Shown one piece after another: positions 44,803 through 55,122 of a stretch of 64,000 nucleotides of DNA (position 1 is its first letter; each line of letters starts with the position of its first letter). The notes beneath the pieces are model-generated. The model saw nothing but the letters and a program-made list of their open reading frames with translations, was not told the DNA's origin and did not search any database. The translations under genes were made by a program, and so were the position numbers. The stretch is from contig SSEB01000012.1 of assembly GCA_008012115.1 (NCBI GenBank), positions 62,001 through 126,000 of the forward strand, given 5' to 3'. This stretch comes from Nevskiaceae bacterium (GTDB lineage Bacteria > Pseudomonadota > Gammaproteobacteria > Nevskiales > Nevskiaceae).

Positions 44803-45699
44803 ATGCGAATCCGCAAGGCCGTCTTTCCCGTCGCCGGCATGGGCACGCGCTTCCTGCCGGCCACCAAGGCCAGTGCCAAGGAAATGCTGCCGGTCGTCGA
44901 CAAGCCGCTGATCCAGTACGCGGTGCAGGAGGCGGTGAGCGCCGGTGCCGAGGAACTGATCTTCATCACCGGCCGCTCGAAGAACTCCATCATGGATCAC
45001 TTCGACAAGGCCTACGAGCTGGAAGCCGAGCTGGCCGCCAAGGGCAAGACCAAGCTGCTGGAGACGGTGCAGGAAGTGCTGCCGCCGGGCGTCACCTGCA
45101 TCTTCATCCGCCAAGCCGAGGCACTGGGACTGGGACACGCCGTACTGTGCGCGTGGCCGGCGGTCGGCGACGAGGATTTCTCGGTGATCCTGGCCGACGA
45201 CCTCATCGACGGCAAGCTGCGGCCCTGCCTGGCACAGATGCAGCAGGTCTACCAGGAATACGGCACCAGCGTGATCGCCACGCAGCGCGTGCCCAAGAAC
45301 GAGATCAGCGGCTACGGCGTAGTGGATGCCAAGCCGGTCGGCGAGCGCCTGGGCGAGATCCGCCGCATCGTCGAGAAGCCGAAGATGGAGGACGCGCCCA
45401 GCGACCAGGCGGTGGTCGGCCGTTACATCCTGACGCCGCGCATCTTCAAGCTGCTGGAGCGCACGCAGCGCGGCGCCGGCGGCGAGATTCAGCTCACGGA
45501 TGCGATCAGCATGCTGATCCAGGAACAGACGGTGCTGGCCTACGAGTTCGACGGCACGCGCTACGATTGTGGCAGCAAGCTGGGTTATCTCAAGGCCAAC
45601 GTGGAATACGGACTCAAGCACCCGGAACTGGCGGAGGATTTTCGCAAGTACCTGTCCGCGCTGACGGCGCAGCAGAAGTCGGACAAGGCGGGCAAGTGA
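44803..45699 (+). CDS. galU: UTP--glucose-1-phosphate uridylyltransferase
   Basis: 298 residues. Makes UDP-glucose for surface polysaccharides and related products. N-terminal nucleotide motif VFPVAGMGTRFLPATKASAK, the substrate blocks KPLIQYAVQEAVSAG and GHAVLCAW, and VEKP(K)..APSDQAVVGRYIL near 193-212 are the standard ones. Preceded by CAGGAG. 40 bp after the MaoC-type gene and 99 bp before sucA. Confidence 0.97.
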   Translation: MRIRKAVFPVAGMGTRFLPATKASAKEMLPVVDKPLIQYAVQEAVSAGAEELIFITGRSKNSIMDHFDKAYELEAELAAKGKTKLLETVQEVLPPGVTCIFIRQAEALGLGHAVLCAWPAVGDEDFSVILADDLIDGKLRPCLAQMQQVYQEYGTSVIATQRVPKNEISGYGVVDAKPVGERLGEIRRIVEKPKMEDAPSDQAVVGRYILTPRIFKLLERTQRGAGGEIQLTDAISMLIQEQTVLAYEFDGTRYDCGSKLGYLKANVEYGLKHPELAEDFRKYLSALTAQQKSDKAGK

Positions 45700-45798
45700 A
45701 CACGGACGGCCCCTGCGAGAGCGAGGCAACCTAGGCGTCAAGGAGTCGGGCAGGCTCCGGCCTTCCCTGACGGTACGCAACGAACAGGCGGAAGGCAT

Positions 45799-48648
45799 AT
45801 GAGCGGCAGCAAGTACCAGAGCTTCATCGCGACCTCGACCATCAGCGGCGCCAACGCGCCCTACATCGAGGCCTACTACGAACAGTTCCTGGAAGACCCC
45901 GAATCGGTCGATCCTTCCTGGCGCGCGTATTTCCGCGGCGTGCAGGGCGGCGACGGCGCGCGCGAGGTGCCGCACGCGCCGGTGATCCAGCGCTTCGAGA
46001 AGCTGGCCCGGGAGCCGCGCCGCGTGGTGGCGGCGGAGTCCGGGTTCGACGCGGTCGCTGCCGAAAAGCAGGCCGGCGTGCTGCGCCTGATCAACTACTA
46101 CCGCGTCCGCGGCCACCAGGCCGCCAAGCTCGACCCGCTGGGCCTGGCGCCGCCGCAGAACGTGCCGGACCTCGACCCGGCGTTCCACGGCCTGTCGCCC
46201 TCGGACATCGACACGGTGTTCAATACCGGCACGCTGGCGGCGTCCGACCGCCTGCCGCTGAAGGACATCATCAAGATCCTCAAGGCGGTCTACACCGACA
46301 CCATCGGCGCCGAGTACATGTACATCACGGAGACGGCGCAGAAGCGCTGGATCCAGAAGCGTCTGGAAAGCGTTGCCTTCCAGCCCAAGATCGGGGTGGA
46401 GCGCAAGCGCGAGGTGTTCAAGCAGCTGGTCGCCGCTGAAGGCATCGAGCGCTACCTGCACAACAAGTACGTCGGCCAGAAGCGCTTCTCGCTGGAAGGC
46501 GGCGACGCCTTGATCCCGGCGATGGACGAGGTGCTGCACGCCTGCGCCGCGCGCGATGTCGAGGAGGTGGTGATCGGCATGGCCCACCGCGGCCGCCTCA
46601 ACGTGCTGGTCAACGTCCTCGGCAAGTCGCCCAAGGACCTGTTCGCGGAATTCGAAGGCAAGTATTCGGCCGATTCGCTCAGCCGGGCCGGCGATGTCAA
46701 ATACCACATGGGTTTCTCGACCGACGTCGAAGTCAGCGGCAAGCGCCTGCACCTGGTGCTGGCGTTCAACCCCTCGCATCTGGAGATCGTCAACCCGGTG
46801 GTCGAGGGCAGCGTCAAGGCGCGCCAGACGCGACGCATGGACGAGGCCGGCCAGCGCGTGGTGCCGGTGCTGATCCACGGCGATGCCGCGTTTGCCGGGC
46901 AGGGTGTGGTGATGGAGACGCTGCAGCTGTCGCAGTCCAAGGGCTATGCGACCGGCGGCACCGTGCACATGATCGTCAACAACCAGATCGGCTTCACCAC
47001 GCCCAACCCGATCGAGGCCGAGCCGCAGCACGAGGTGCGCACCTCGCGGTACTGCACCGACCTGGCCAAGCTGCTGGAAGCGCCGGTATTCCACGTCAAC
47101 GGTGACGATCCCGAGGCGGTGGTGTTCGTGACCCGTCTGGCGATGGACTTCCGCAACGAGTTCCACAAGGACGTGATCATCGACATCTGCTGCTACCGCC
47201 GCCACGGCCACAACGAGGCCGATGAGCCGTCGGTGACCTCGCCGATGATGTACGAGGTGATCAAGAAGCAGCCGACCACGATGCAGGTCTATGCCAGCAA
47301 GCTCGAGCAGGAAGGCACGCTCACCAAGGGCGACGCCGAGGCGCTGGTCAAGGCCTACCGCGACGGCCTCGACAAGGGCGAGAACATCGCGCGCAACACG
47401 CTGGGCCTAGTCGGCAACAAGTACACGGTCAACTGGTCCAACTACCTCAAGGGCAGCTGGGACACGCCGACCGATACGGCGGTCAGCGTGGACATGCTGC
47501 GCACGCTCAACAACAAGCTGCTGACCCTGCCGGAGGGCTTCACGCTGCATCCGCGCGTGCAGAAGATCTACGAGGACCGCGCCAAGATGGCGGCCGGCGA
47601 AATGCCGATGGACTGGGGCTTCGCCGAGACCATGGCCTACGCCACGCTGGTCAACGAAGGCTTCAACGTGCGCCTGTCCGGGCAGGATGTGCGTCGCGGC
47701 ACCTTCTTCCATCGCCACGCGACGGTGCACGACTTCAAGAACGGCCAGCGCTACACGCCGCTGCGGCACCTGATGCCGGAGAAGTACCGTTTCGTGGTCA
47801 ACGACACCCTGCTGTCGGAAGAGGGCGTGCTGGGCTTCGAGTACGGTTACAGCACCACCGACCCGGATTCGCTGGTGATCTGGGAGGCGCAGTTCGGCGA
47901 TTTCGCCAACGGCGCGCAGGTACTGTTCGACCAGTTCATCGCCAGCGGCTACGCCAAGTGGGGGCGCCTCTGCGGCCTCACGGTGTTCCTGCCGCACGGC
48001 TACGAAGGGCAGGGGCCGGAGCATTCCTCGGCGCGCATCGAGCGCTACCTGCAGTTGTGCGCCGAGAACAACCAGCAGGTCTGCGTGCCGTCGACGCCGG
48101 CGCAGATGTTCCACATGCTGCGCCGTCAGATGAAGCGCAGCACGCGCCTGCCGCTGATCGTGGCGACGCCGAAGTCGCTGCTGCGTCATCCGCTGTCGGT
48201 GTCGGTGCTGGACGATCTCACCAAGGGCCAGTTCCAGCCGGTGATCCAGGAAGTCGAAAAGCTCGATCCGAAGAAGGTGACACGCATCGTGTTCTGTTCC
48301 GGCAAGGTCTACTTCGACCTGGTGCAGGCGCGGCAGAAGGAGAAGATCGACAACGTGGCCCTGGTGCGCATCGAGCAGCTGTATCCGTTCCCGCGCGACG
48401 GTTACGAGGCGGCGCTCAAGCAGTTCCCCGGCGCCACCGAGGTGCTGTGGTGCCAGGAGGAGCCGGAAAACCAGGGCGCCTGGTATCAGATCAAGCACCG
48501 CCTTGCCGTGTACCTGCAGCCGCAGCACAGGCTGATGTACTCGACGCGCAAGGGCGCGGCGACGACCGCGGTCGGTTATCTCAAGGTGCACCTCAAGGAG
48601 CAGGAAGCGGTGGTGCAGGAAGCGCTGAAAGGCGGCAAGATGGTGTGA
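45799..48648 (+). CDS. sucA: 2-oxoglutarate dehydrogenase E1 component
   Basis: 949 residues. ThDP-dependent decarboxylation of 2-oxoglutarate and reductive succinylation of SucB lipoyl groups, the entry to succinyl-CoA. N-terminal E2-binding segment YIEAYYEQFLEDPESVDPSW, then RVRGHQAAKLDPLG near 104, VVIGMAHRGRLNVLVNVLGK near 258, the ThDP region HGDAAFAGQGVVMETL, and HGYEGQGPEHSSARIERYLQ near 733. All catalytic blocks look intact. Start ATG with GGAAGG upstream. A stem-loop and dyad element copy 7 separate it from sucB. Confidence 0.97.
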   Translation: MSGSKYQSFIATSTISGANAPYIEAYYEQFLEDPESVDPSWRAYFRGVQGGDGAREVPHAPVIQRFEKLAREPRRVVAAESGFDAVAAEKQAGVLRLINYYRVRGHQAAKLDPLGLAPPQNVPDLDPAFHGLSPSDIDTVFNTGTLAASDRLPLKDIIKILKAVYTDTIGAEYMYITETAQKRWIQKRLESVAFQPKIGVERKREVFKQLVAAEGIERYLHNKYVGQKRFSLEGGDALIPAMDEVLHACAARDVEEVVIGMAHRGRLNVLVNVLGKSPKDLFAEFEGKYSADSLSRAGDVKYHMGFSTDVEVSGKRLHLVLAFNPSHLEIVNPVVEGSVKARQTRRMDEAGQRVVPVLIHGDAAFAGQGVVMETLQLSQSKGYATGGTVHMIVNNQIGFTTPNPIEAEPQHEVRTSRYCTDLAKLLEAPVFHVNGDDPEAVVFVTRLAMDFRNEFHKDVIIDICCYRRHGHNEADEPSVTSPMMYEVIKKQPTTMQVYASKLEQEGTLTKGDAEALVKAYRDGLDKGENIARNTLGLVGNKYTVNWSNYLKGSWDTPTDTAVSVDMLRTLNNKLLTLPEGFTLHPRVQKIYEDRAKMAAGEMPMDWGFAETMAYATLVNEGFNVRLSGQDVRRGTFFHRHATVHDFKNGQRYTPLRHLMPEKYRFVVNDTLLSEEGVLGFEYGYSTTDPDSLVIWEAQFGDFANGAQVLFDQFIASGYAKWGRLCGLTVFLPHGYEGQGPEHSSARIERYLQLCAENNQQVCVPSTPAQMFHMLRRQMKRSTRLPLIVATPKSLLRHPLSVSVLDDLTKGQFQPVIQEVEKLDPKKVTRIVFCSGKVYFDLVQARQKEKIDNVALVRIEQLYPFPRDGYEAALKQFPGATEVLWCQEEPENQGAWYQIKHRLAVYLQPQHRLMYSTRKGAATTAVGYLKVHLKEQEAVVQEALKGGKMV

Positions 48649-48674
48649 GGTGTCGCCAAGGGGCTGCGAGCGGC

Positions 48675-48784
48675 CACCCGCTCTCGCAGATCCCGCCATC
48701 GAATCTGTTAATAAATATCAATCAATACTTTAATCGATAAATAAAATATAACATCCGTGGCGGTGCAAGCAGCATGAGCGGGTG
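48675..48784. repeat. 110-bp AT-rich dyad element, copy 7 of 9
   Basis: Perfect arms CACCCGCT 48675-48682 and AGCGGGTG 48777-48784. GTTA from 48707 (position 33), TAAC to 48752 (33 from the right). Just before and across the left arm, CTGCGAG (from 48664) pairs with CTCGCAG (to 48689) to form a hairpin with a bulge. The element sits between sucA and sucB, genes whose products are needed in one complex and are normally co-transcribed; its right arm is 48 bp before the sucB ATG. Confidence 0.87.
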
Positions 48785-48832
48785 ACCGCGTGCCGGGCAT
48801 CGCGGCGCTCAGACAGACATAAGGAAAACGAT

Positions 48833-50056
<1,224 letters not shown>

Positions 50057-50068
50057 GCCTGGCGCTCG

Positions 50069-50103
50069 CGAAAATACCCCGGCCTTCCGGGGTATTTTCG
50101 TTT
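50069..50103. terminator. Intrinsic terminator after sucB
   Basis: A perfect 14-bp stem, CGAAAATACCCCGG (50069-50082) with its complement at 50087-50100, around CCTT, with A- and T-rich bases at the foot on both strands. It is 12 bp after the sucB stop, so lpd must have its own promoter. Confidence 0.85.
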
Positions 50104-50162
50104 CGGGTGGCGCGGTTCGCTGCGTCGCCACCGCGTCCTGGCGGTTCGGCCAGAGAAAAACC

Positions 50163-51212
50163 ATGAAGCTGCTGCATACTGCGCCCATGACGGTCCAGGC
50201 GCCTCGGGCGGAACCCATCCCATTTCTGACCTTGCCCAACTGGGTCAAGGCGGCGGCAGCCTGCGGCTTCAATATCGAGCCGATCTTCCGCGCGCACGGC
50301 ATCCCCAGCGACCTGGTGCACCTGGAGAGCGTCAACGTCGATCCGCTGACGCTGGAGAAAGTGATGGAGGCGTGCATCGCTTCCTCGCGCAAGCAGCATT
50401 TCCCGTTCGTGCTCGGCGAGCGCTTCGCGTTCGACTATGTCCCGGACATCGAGACCTTCCTGGCCACCAGTCCGACCTTGCGCGAGGCGATGCGTGTGTT
50501 CGAGTGGGTGCGGACCCTGATCAACCCGATGATCGACGTGCGCCTGGAGGAGCGTGGCAGAAACGCGCATCTGGTCATGGATATCCGCGCGCCGGATTCT
50601 CGCCCCACCAAGCCCTACTTCATCGAGGCGCTGTTCGCCGCCGTGCAGAAGTTCTTCAGGACGCTGACGCAGGGACACGATAACGCCCAGAAGCTGACAT
50701 TCCGGTACGCGGCGCCTCCGTACGCAGCGGAGTACGAGCGCTTCTTCGGTGTGCCCGCGGAATTCGGACGGCGCGAGAATGCCGCGGTCTTTGAACGGCG
50801 ACTGCTCGACGCGCGGCTCGATGGCGCGTTTCCCTCGCTGCACAAGCAGGCCGAATACCTCGTCGAAAAGCGGCTGCAGAAACTGCCGAAGAAACTGGGG
50901 CTGGTGGCGGCGATCGAAAACGTGTTCGCTGCGCATCCGGAGCTGCTCGGGCAGGGGATCGAGCAGGTGTCGCGCCGCATCGGCCTGGAGCCGCGCACGC
51001 TGCAGCGTCGTCTGCGCGACCAGCGCCAGAGCTTCGCCGATCTGCAGGCGCATGTGCGCTACCGCATGGCCATGCAGCTTCTGGAGACCAGCGGCGAAGA
51101 CATCGAGCGCATCAGCGAGCGTCTGGGCTTTTCCGACCGCCGCAGTTTCACCCGCGCCTTCCAGCGCTGGAATGGCATGACGCCCAGCGAGTTCCGTACC
51201 CGGCGGCGTTAG
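50163..51212 (+). CDS. AraC-family transcriptional regulator (arabinose-binding-like N-terminal domain)
   Basis: 349 residues from ATG 50163; an in-frame ATG at 50187 would remove eight residues. The N-terminal 190 residues match the ligand-sensing domain found in OruR/MmsR-like AraC proteins (LPNWVKAAAACGFNIEPIFR near 24). The C-terminal HTH pair is about 250-349: VSRRIGLEPRTLQRRLRDQR and ISERLGFSDRRSFTRAFQRW, ending with the usual GMTPSEFR. Ligand unknown. It lies between sucB and a hydrolase gene and may control the latter, or the acyl-CoA genes. Confidence 0.9.
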   Translation: MKLLHTAPMTVQAPRAEPIPFLTLPNWVKAAAACGFNIEPIFRAHGIPSDLVHLESVNVDPLTLEKVMEACIASSRKQHFPFVLGERFAFDYVPDIETFLATSPTLREAMRVFEWVRTLINPMIDVRLEERGRNAHLVMDIRAPDSRPTKPYFIEALFAAVQKFFRTLTQGHDNAQKLTFRYAAPPYAAEYERFFGVPAEFGRRENAAVFERRLLDARLDGAFPSLHKQAEYLVEKRLQKLPKKLGLVAAIENVFAAHPELLGQGIEQVSRRIGLEPRTLQRRLRDQRQSFADLQAHVRYRMAMQLLETSGEDIERISERLGFSDRRSFTRAFQRWNGMTPSEFRTRRR

Positions 51213-51325
51213 CCGGCGCGGGTAGGGCGGCGGTTCTGTCGCGAAATGTTCCCTGCGGTCGTGAGCGGTCATAGTGACGCCGGCGCCACGCCAGTACATT
51301 GCGGTCAGATCCTTCAGGAGTGGCC

Positions 51326-52195
51326 ATGAACACGCAGACGTCCCACGGCATCACGCCGCGCCGCAGCCCCGATTTCGGCTTGGACGGCGATATTCCCAAG
51401 TACTGGCTCGGCGGCGATCCGTTCAAGACGCGCTTCTTCGATGCCATGTCGCTGCTGTTCCCGGAGGGCGAGAAATTTTTCATCGTCTGCGTGCGCGATT
51501 ACCGCAACCAGATCACCGATCCGGTGCTGCAGGCCCAGGTCAAGGACTTCATCTACCAGGAAGGCCAGCACGGCATGGTGCACACGCAGTTCAACGACCG
51601 CGTCAAGGCGCAGGGCATCGATGTCGACAAGGTGCTGCAGAAGCAGAAGAGCATCATGTTCGGCTTTTTCCGCAAGCACTTCTCGCGCGCCTTTACGCTG
51701 GGCCAGACCGCGGCGGCCGAACATCTCACCGCCCTGATGGCGCATGGCTTCTTCTCCGACGGCCTGATGAAGGACGCCGACCCGCGTATCCGCGCCATGT
51801 ACGCGTGGCATGCGGTGGAGGAAATCGAGCACAAGGCCGTGGCCTATGACGTGCTGACCAAGGTGGCCAAGGCCAACTACTTCACCCGCATCCTGAGCTT
51901 CATGCTGGTGACGTTCACGTTCCCGTTCCACGTCTTCATGATCATGCGTCACATGTTCAGGGTCGATGGCGTCAAGAACAGGCCGCTGGTCTGGCTGAAG
52001 GGCCTTTGGTGGCTGTACGGCTGGGGCGGGCTGTACCCGAAACTGATCCCGCACTACCTGGCCTATTTCCTGCCGTTCTTCCATCCCTGGAAGTTCGGTG
52101 AGATGGACATCTACCAGCAGTGGATCGCCGAGTTCGAACGTCATCGCGGCGATGCCATCGCAGCCGGCAACGCCATCGTGGCGGCTGCGGCCTGA
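51326..52195 (+). CDS. Metal-dependent hydrolase family protein (PF10118-like)
   Basis: 289 residues from ATG 51326 with CAGGAG upstream, preferred to an in-frame codon at 51299. Helical, ferritin-like layout with metal-ligand-type clusters YQEGQHGMVH near 81-90 and WHAVEEIEHKAVAYDV near 165-180, matching the PF10118 family annotated as predicted metal-dependent hydrolases. The C-terminal region has a long hydrophobic segment (FMLVTFTFPFHVFMIM near 195). Substrate unknown. Downstream of the AraC gene by 113 bp. Confidence 0.8.
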   Translation: MNTQTSHGITPRRSPDFGLDGDIPKYWLGGDPFKTRFFDAMSLLFPEGEKFFIVCVRDYRNQITDPVLQAQVKDFIYQEGQHGMVHTQFNDRVKAQGIDVDKVLQKQKSIMFGFFRKHFSRAFTLGQTAAAEHLTALMAHGFFSDGLMKDADPRIRAMYAWHAVEEIEHKAVAYDVLTKVAKANYFTRILSFMLVTFTFPFHVFMIMRHMFRVDGVKNRPLVWLKGLWWLYGWGGLYPKLIPHYLAYFLPFFHPWKFGEMDIYQQWIAEFERHRGDAIAAGNAIVAAAA

Positions 52196-52265
52196 ACACC
52201 CTGCGCCGGCCGCGGACGCTGTAAAAAGTCCGTACCTCCGTCGTGTCGCCGTGAAGGTTCGCCGC

Positions 52266-52271
52266 TAGAAT
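52266..52271 (+). promoter_or_regulatory. Possible -10 box (TAGAAT) of lpd
   Basis: TAGAAT lies 27 bases before the lpd ATG in the 103-bp gap. A -35 element is not evident. Since sucB ends in a terminator, some promoter for lpd is expected here. Confidence 0.35.
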
Positions 52272-52298
52272 AGGCGGCGACATGACGAGAGGACTGAC

Positions 52299-53738
52299 AT
52301 GAGCGAATCGTATGACGTGGTCGTCGTAGGCGGCGGCCCCGCGGGCTATCCTTGCGCAATCCGTGCCGGCCAGCTGGGCTTCAAAGTCGCGTGCATCGAC
52401 GCGTGGCTGAACCGCGACAATACCCCGGCCTTCGGCGGCACCTGCCTCAACGCCGGCTGCATCCCGTCCAAGGCGCTGCTCGAGTCGTCCGAGAATTATC
52501 ACAGGCTGCAGCACGAGTTCGCGGCCCATGGCATCGGCGTGCAGGGTGTGACGCTGGATCTGGCCAAGATGCAGGCCCGCAAGCAGACGGTCAGCCGCAG
52601 TCTGACCTCCGGCATCAAGACCCTGTTCAAGGCCAACAACGTGGTGGGTCTCGAGGGCTACGGCAAGCTGCTCGGTAACGGTCAGGTGGAATTCAAGGCG
52701 CACAACGGCGAGACGAAGGTCCTGAGCGCCAAGCACATCGTCATCGCCACCGGCTCGGAGCCGGTGAACCTGACGAAGATTGCGCCCTTCGATGGCGATC
52801 GCGTCGTCGATTCTTGGGGCGCGCTGGATTTCGCCGAGGTCCCGAAGCGTCTGGGCATCATCGGTGCCGGCGTGATCGGCGTCGAACTGGGCAGCGTCTG
52901 GAGCCGCCTGGGCGCCAAGACGGTGATCCTCGAAGCGCTGCCCAGCTTCCTGCCGATGGTCGACGCCGCGGTGTCCCGCGACGCCCTGCGTCAGCTGACC
53001 AAGCAGGGATTGGACATCCGCTTGGGTGCCAAGGTGTTGTCGGCCAAGGTGGGCAAGGCGGGCGTCACGGTCGAGTATGAAGCGGACGGCGCCAAGAAAA
53101 CCGAGGAATTCGACAAGCTGATCGTTGCCGTGGGCCGTCGTCCCTACACCAAGGGATTGAATGCGGAGGCGCTGGGCGTGGCGCTGGACGAGCGGGGCTT
53201 CGTCAAGGTCGATGCGCACTACAAGACCAGTGTGCCGGGCATCTACGCCATCGGCGACGTCATCGGCGGTGCCATGCTGGCGCACAAGGGCATCGAGGAA
53301 GGCGTGGCCCTGGCCGAGCAACTCGCCGGCCATCACACGCAGGTCAACTACAACGTCATCCCCTCGGTGATCTACACCGCGCCGGAGGTGGCCTGGGTCG
53401 GCCTGTCCGAGGAAGCGGCCAAGGCCAAGGGCTACGAGGTCAAGACCGGCAGCGGTCCGTTTGCCGCCTCCGGTCGTGCCAAGGCCATGGAACAGGCGGG
53501 TGGCACGATCAAGATCATTGCCGACGCCAAGACGGACCGCATTCTCGGGGTGCACATGTGCGGTCCCTATGTTTCGGAGCTGCTGGCTGAAGCCGTGCTC
53601 GGCATGGAATTCGCCGCGACCTGCGAGGACGTCGCGCTGACCATGCATGCGCATCCGTCGCTGTCCGAGACCTTCCACGAGGCCGTGCTGTCGGTCGATG
53701 GACGCGCGATCCACGCCGTGAACAAGGTGAAAAAGTAA
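52299..53738 (+). CDS. lpd: Dihydrolipoyl dehydrogenase (E3)
   Basis: 479 residues. Reoxidises dihydrolipoyl groups of 2-oxo acid dehydrogenase complexes with NAD. FAD motif VVVGGGPAGYPCAIRAGQLG, redox disulfide GGTCLNAGCIPSKALL near 46-61, NAD motif GIIGAGVIGVELGSVWSRLG near 187-206, and the active-site His-Glu block HAHPSLSETFHEAV near 449. In the first motif Tyr-Pro replaces the more usual Tyr-Val, a minor variation. It serves SucAB though two unrelated genes lie between. Confidence 0.97.
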   Translation: MSESYDVVVVGGGPAGYPCAIRAGQLGFKVACIDAWLNRDNTPAFGGTCLNAGCIPSKALLESSENYHRLQHEFAAHGIGVQGVTLDLAKMQARKQTVSRSLTSGIKTLFKANNVVGLEGYGKLLGNGQVEFKAHNGETKVLSAKHIVIATGSEPVNLTKIAPFDGDRVVDSWGALDFAEVPKRLGIIGAGVIGVELGSVWSRLGAKTVILEALPSFLPMVDAAVSRDALRQLTKQGLDIRLGAKVLSAKVGKAGVTVEYEADGAKKTEEFDKLIVAVGRRPYTKGLNAEALGVALDERGFVKVDAHYKTSVPGIYAIGDVIGGAMLAHKGIEEGVALAEQLAGHHTQVNYNVIPSVIYTAPEVAWVGLSEEAAKAKGYEVKTGSGPFAASGRAKAMEQAGGTIKIIADAKTDRILGVHMCGPYVSELLAEAVLGMEFAATCEDVALTMHAHPSLSETFHEAVLSVDGRAIHAVNKVKK

Positions 53739-53784
53739 TATACAATCTTCCCGTAAGGCTACAGATTATCAACGGAGATGATTG

Positions 53785-54363
53785 ATGAATAAGATGTTCG
53801 CGATGCTCATCGGCTCGACTCTCGGCATGATGGCCCTCACGGCGCAGGCTGGCGTGGTCGATCTGAACCTGGGCAATGACAGCTTCCGCGCCGGTTATAC
53901 CGATGCGCTGGCGAATATCCTGCCGGGCACCAATGGTCAGTACGACGCCGGTGTCATTGCCCGCCCGCGCAAGAGCGACGACTTCTATCAGGCGCACGTC
54001 GGCCTGTTGCTGACCGGTGACGTCGGCAGCCAGCAGCTGAACGTGACGGCCGGGCTGGGTGGGCGCCTGCTCTATGTCTACAAGGACAGCAAAAACGGTG
54101 GGGCGCTGGCCGTTGGCGGGCAGCTCGCCGCCAAATTGCCGCAGTACAACCGCGTGGGACTGAGCGCCTCGTCCTACTACGCGCCCAATATCCTGACTGT
54201 CGGTCGCCTGGATCGCTCCTGGGAGAATACCGTCGATCTGGATTACGAGCTGATCCGCAACGGCAACGTCTACGTCGGTTACCGCAACCTCCGTCAGGAT
54301 GTGGATGGCCATCGCGGCACGACTGACAACGGCTTCCATGCCGGTTTCCGCCTCAAGTTCTGA
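53785..54363 (+). CDS. YfaZ-family outer-membrane protein
   Basis: 192 residues. Start ATG 53785 with GGAGATG upstream; a TTG at 53782 is ignored. Signal peptide about 1-22 (ending LTAQA). The mature part is a beta-barrel pattern of alternating residues that ends in aromatic Phe (GFRLKF), as expected for an outer-membrane protein, and GVVDLNLGNDSFRAGY matches the start of YfaZ-like proteins. Role unknown. TACAAT at 53741-53746 may be its -10 box, just after the lpd stop. Confidence 0.75.
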   Translation: MNKMFAMLIGSTLGMMALTAQAGVVDLNLGNDSFRAGYTDALANILPGTNGQYDAGVIARPRKSDDFYQAHVGLLLTGDVGSQQLNVTAGLGGRLLYVYKDSKNGGALAVGGQLAAKLPQYNRVGLSASSYYAPNILTVGRLDRSWENTVDLDYELIRNGNVYVGYRNLRQDVDGHRGTTDNGFHAGFRLKF

Positions 54364-54389
54364 ATCGATTCGCTGCTGGTGCAAAGCTC

Positions 54390-55109
54390 ATGGGTAGAGG
54401 TCCAAGTATCGAAGGGCGCAAAAACGCCGAAGACAGCCGGCGCGCCAAGCTTTTCACCAAGCTGATCCGCGAGATCACCGTCGCCGCCCGTTCGGGCGGC
54501 GGCGATCCTCACGCCAATCCGCGCCTGCGCCTGGGCATCGACCGCGCGCTGGCCGCCAACATGACCAAGGACACCATCGAGCGTGCGGTCAAGCGCGGTG
54601 CCGGCGATGGCGGCACGGAGCATTTCGAGGAAATCCGTTACGAAGGCTACGCACCCGGCGGCGTGGCACTGCTGGTCGATTGCATGACCGACAACCCGAC
54701 GCGGACGGTGGCGGAAGTGCGGCATGCCTTTACCAAGCTGGGCGGACATCTCGGAACCTCAGGTTCGGTCAGCTACCTGTTCGAGCGACGCGGTGAAATC
54801 GCCATCGACATCCGTAGCGATGCCGGACTCGAGGACAAGGCGATGGAAGCGGCGCTCGAGGCCGGCGCCGACGACGTGGTGAGTCATGCGGACTTTGTCG
54901 AAGTCCTGACCGCCCCCGAGCATTTCGAGTCGGTGAAACAGGCAGTGCTCAAGGCCGGGCTGGTCCCGTTTCGCGCCGACATCGCCATGCGGCCGGCGAC
55001 GACCGTGGCGCTGGAAGGCGAGGCGGCCGCGACCGTGTCGAAGCTGATCGACTGGCTGGAGGATCTCGACGACGTGCAGAAGGTCTTCACCAACGCCGAT
55101 CTGCCCTGA
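54390..55109 (+). CDS. yebC: YebC/PmpR-family transcriptional/translational regulator
   Basis: 239 residues. N-terminal helical domain (GRGPSIEGRKNAEDSRRAKL, AARSGGGDPHANPRLRLGID), then GYAPGGVALLVDCMTDNPTR near 89-108 and HLGTSGSVSYLFERRG near 128. Family members act as DNA-binding regulators, and TACO1-type relatives assist translation. Its usual place is directly before ruvC, as here (13-bp gap). Starts MGRGPS rather than the commoner MAGHSKWANI. Confidence 0.92.
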   Translation: MGRGPSIEGRKNAEDSRRAKLFTKLIREITVAARSGGGDPHANPRLRLGIDRALAANMTKDTIERAVKRGAGDGGTEHFEEIRYEGYAPGGVALLVDCMTDNPTRTVAEVRHAFTKLGGHLGTSGSVSYLFERRGEIAIDIRSDAGLEDKAMEAALEAGADDVVSHADFVEVLTAPEHFESVKQAVLKAGLVPFRADIAMRPATTVALEGEAAATVSKLIDWLEDLDDVQKVFTNADLP

Positions 55110-55122
55110 TGCCGGGCGCCGT

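Noticed and set aside
44638..47211. Long open frame of 857 codons on the minus strand opposite galU and sucA
   Set aside because: It is a shadow of real genes in GC-rich DNA: its translation is rich in Arg, His and Ala and matches no family, while the plus strand encodes intact GalU and SucA.
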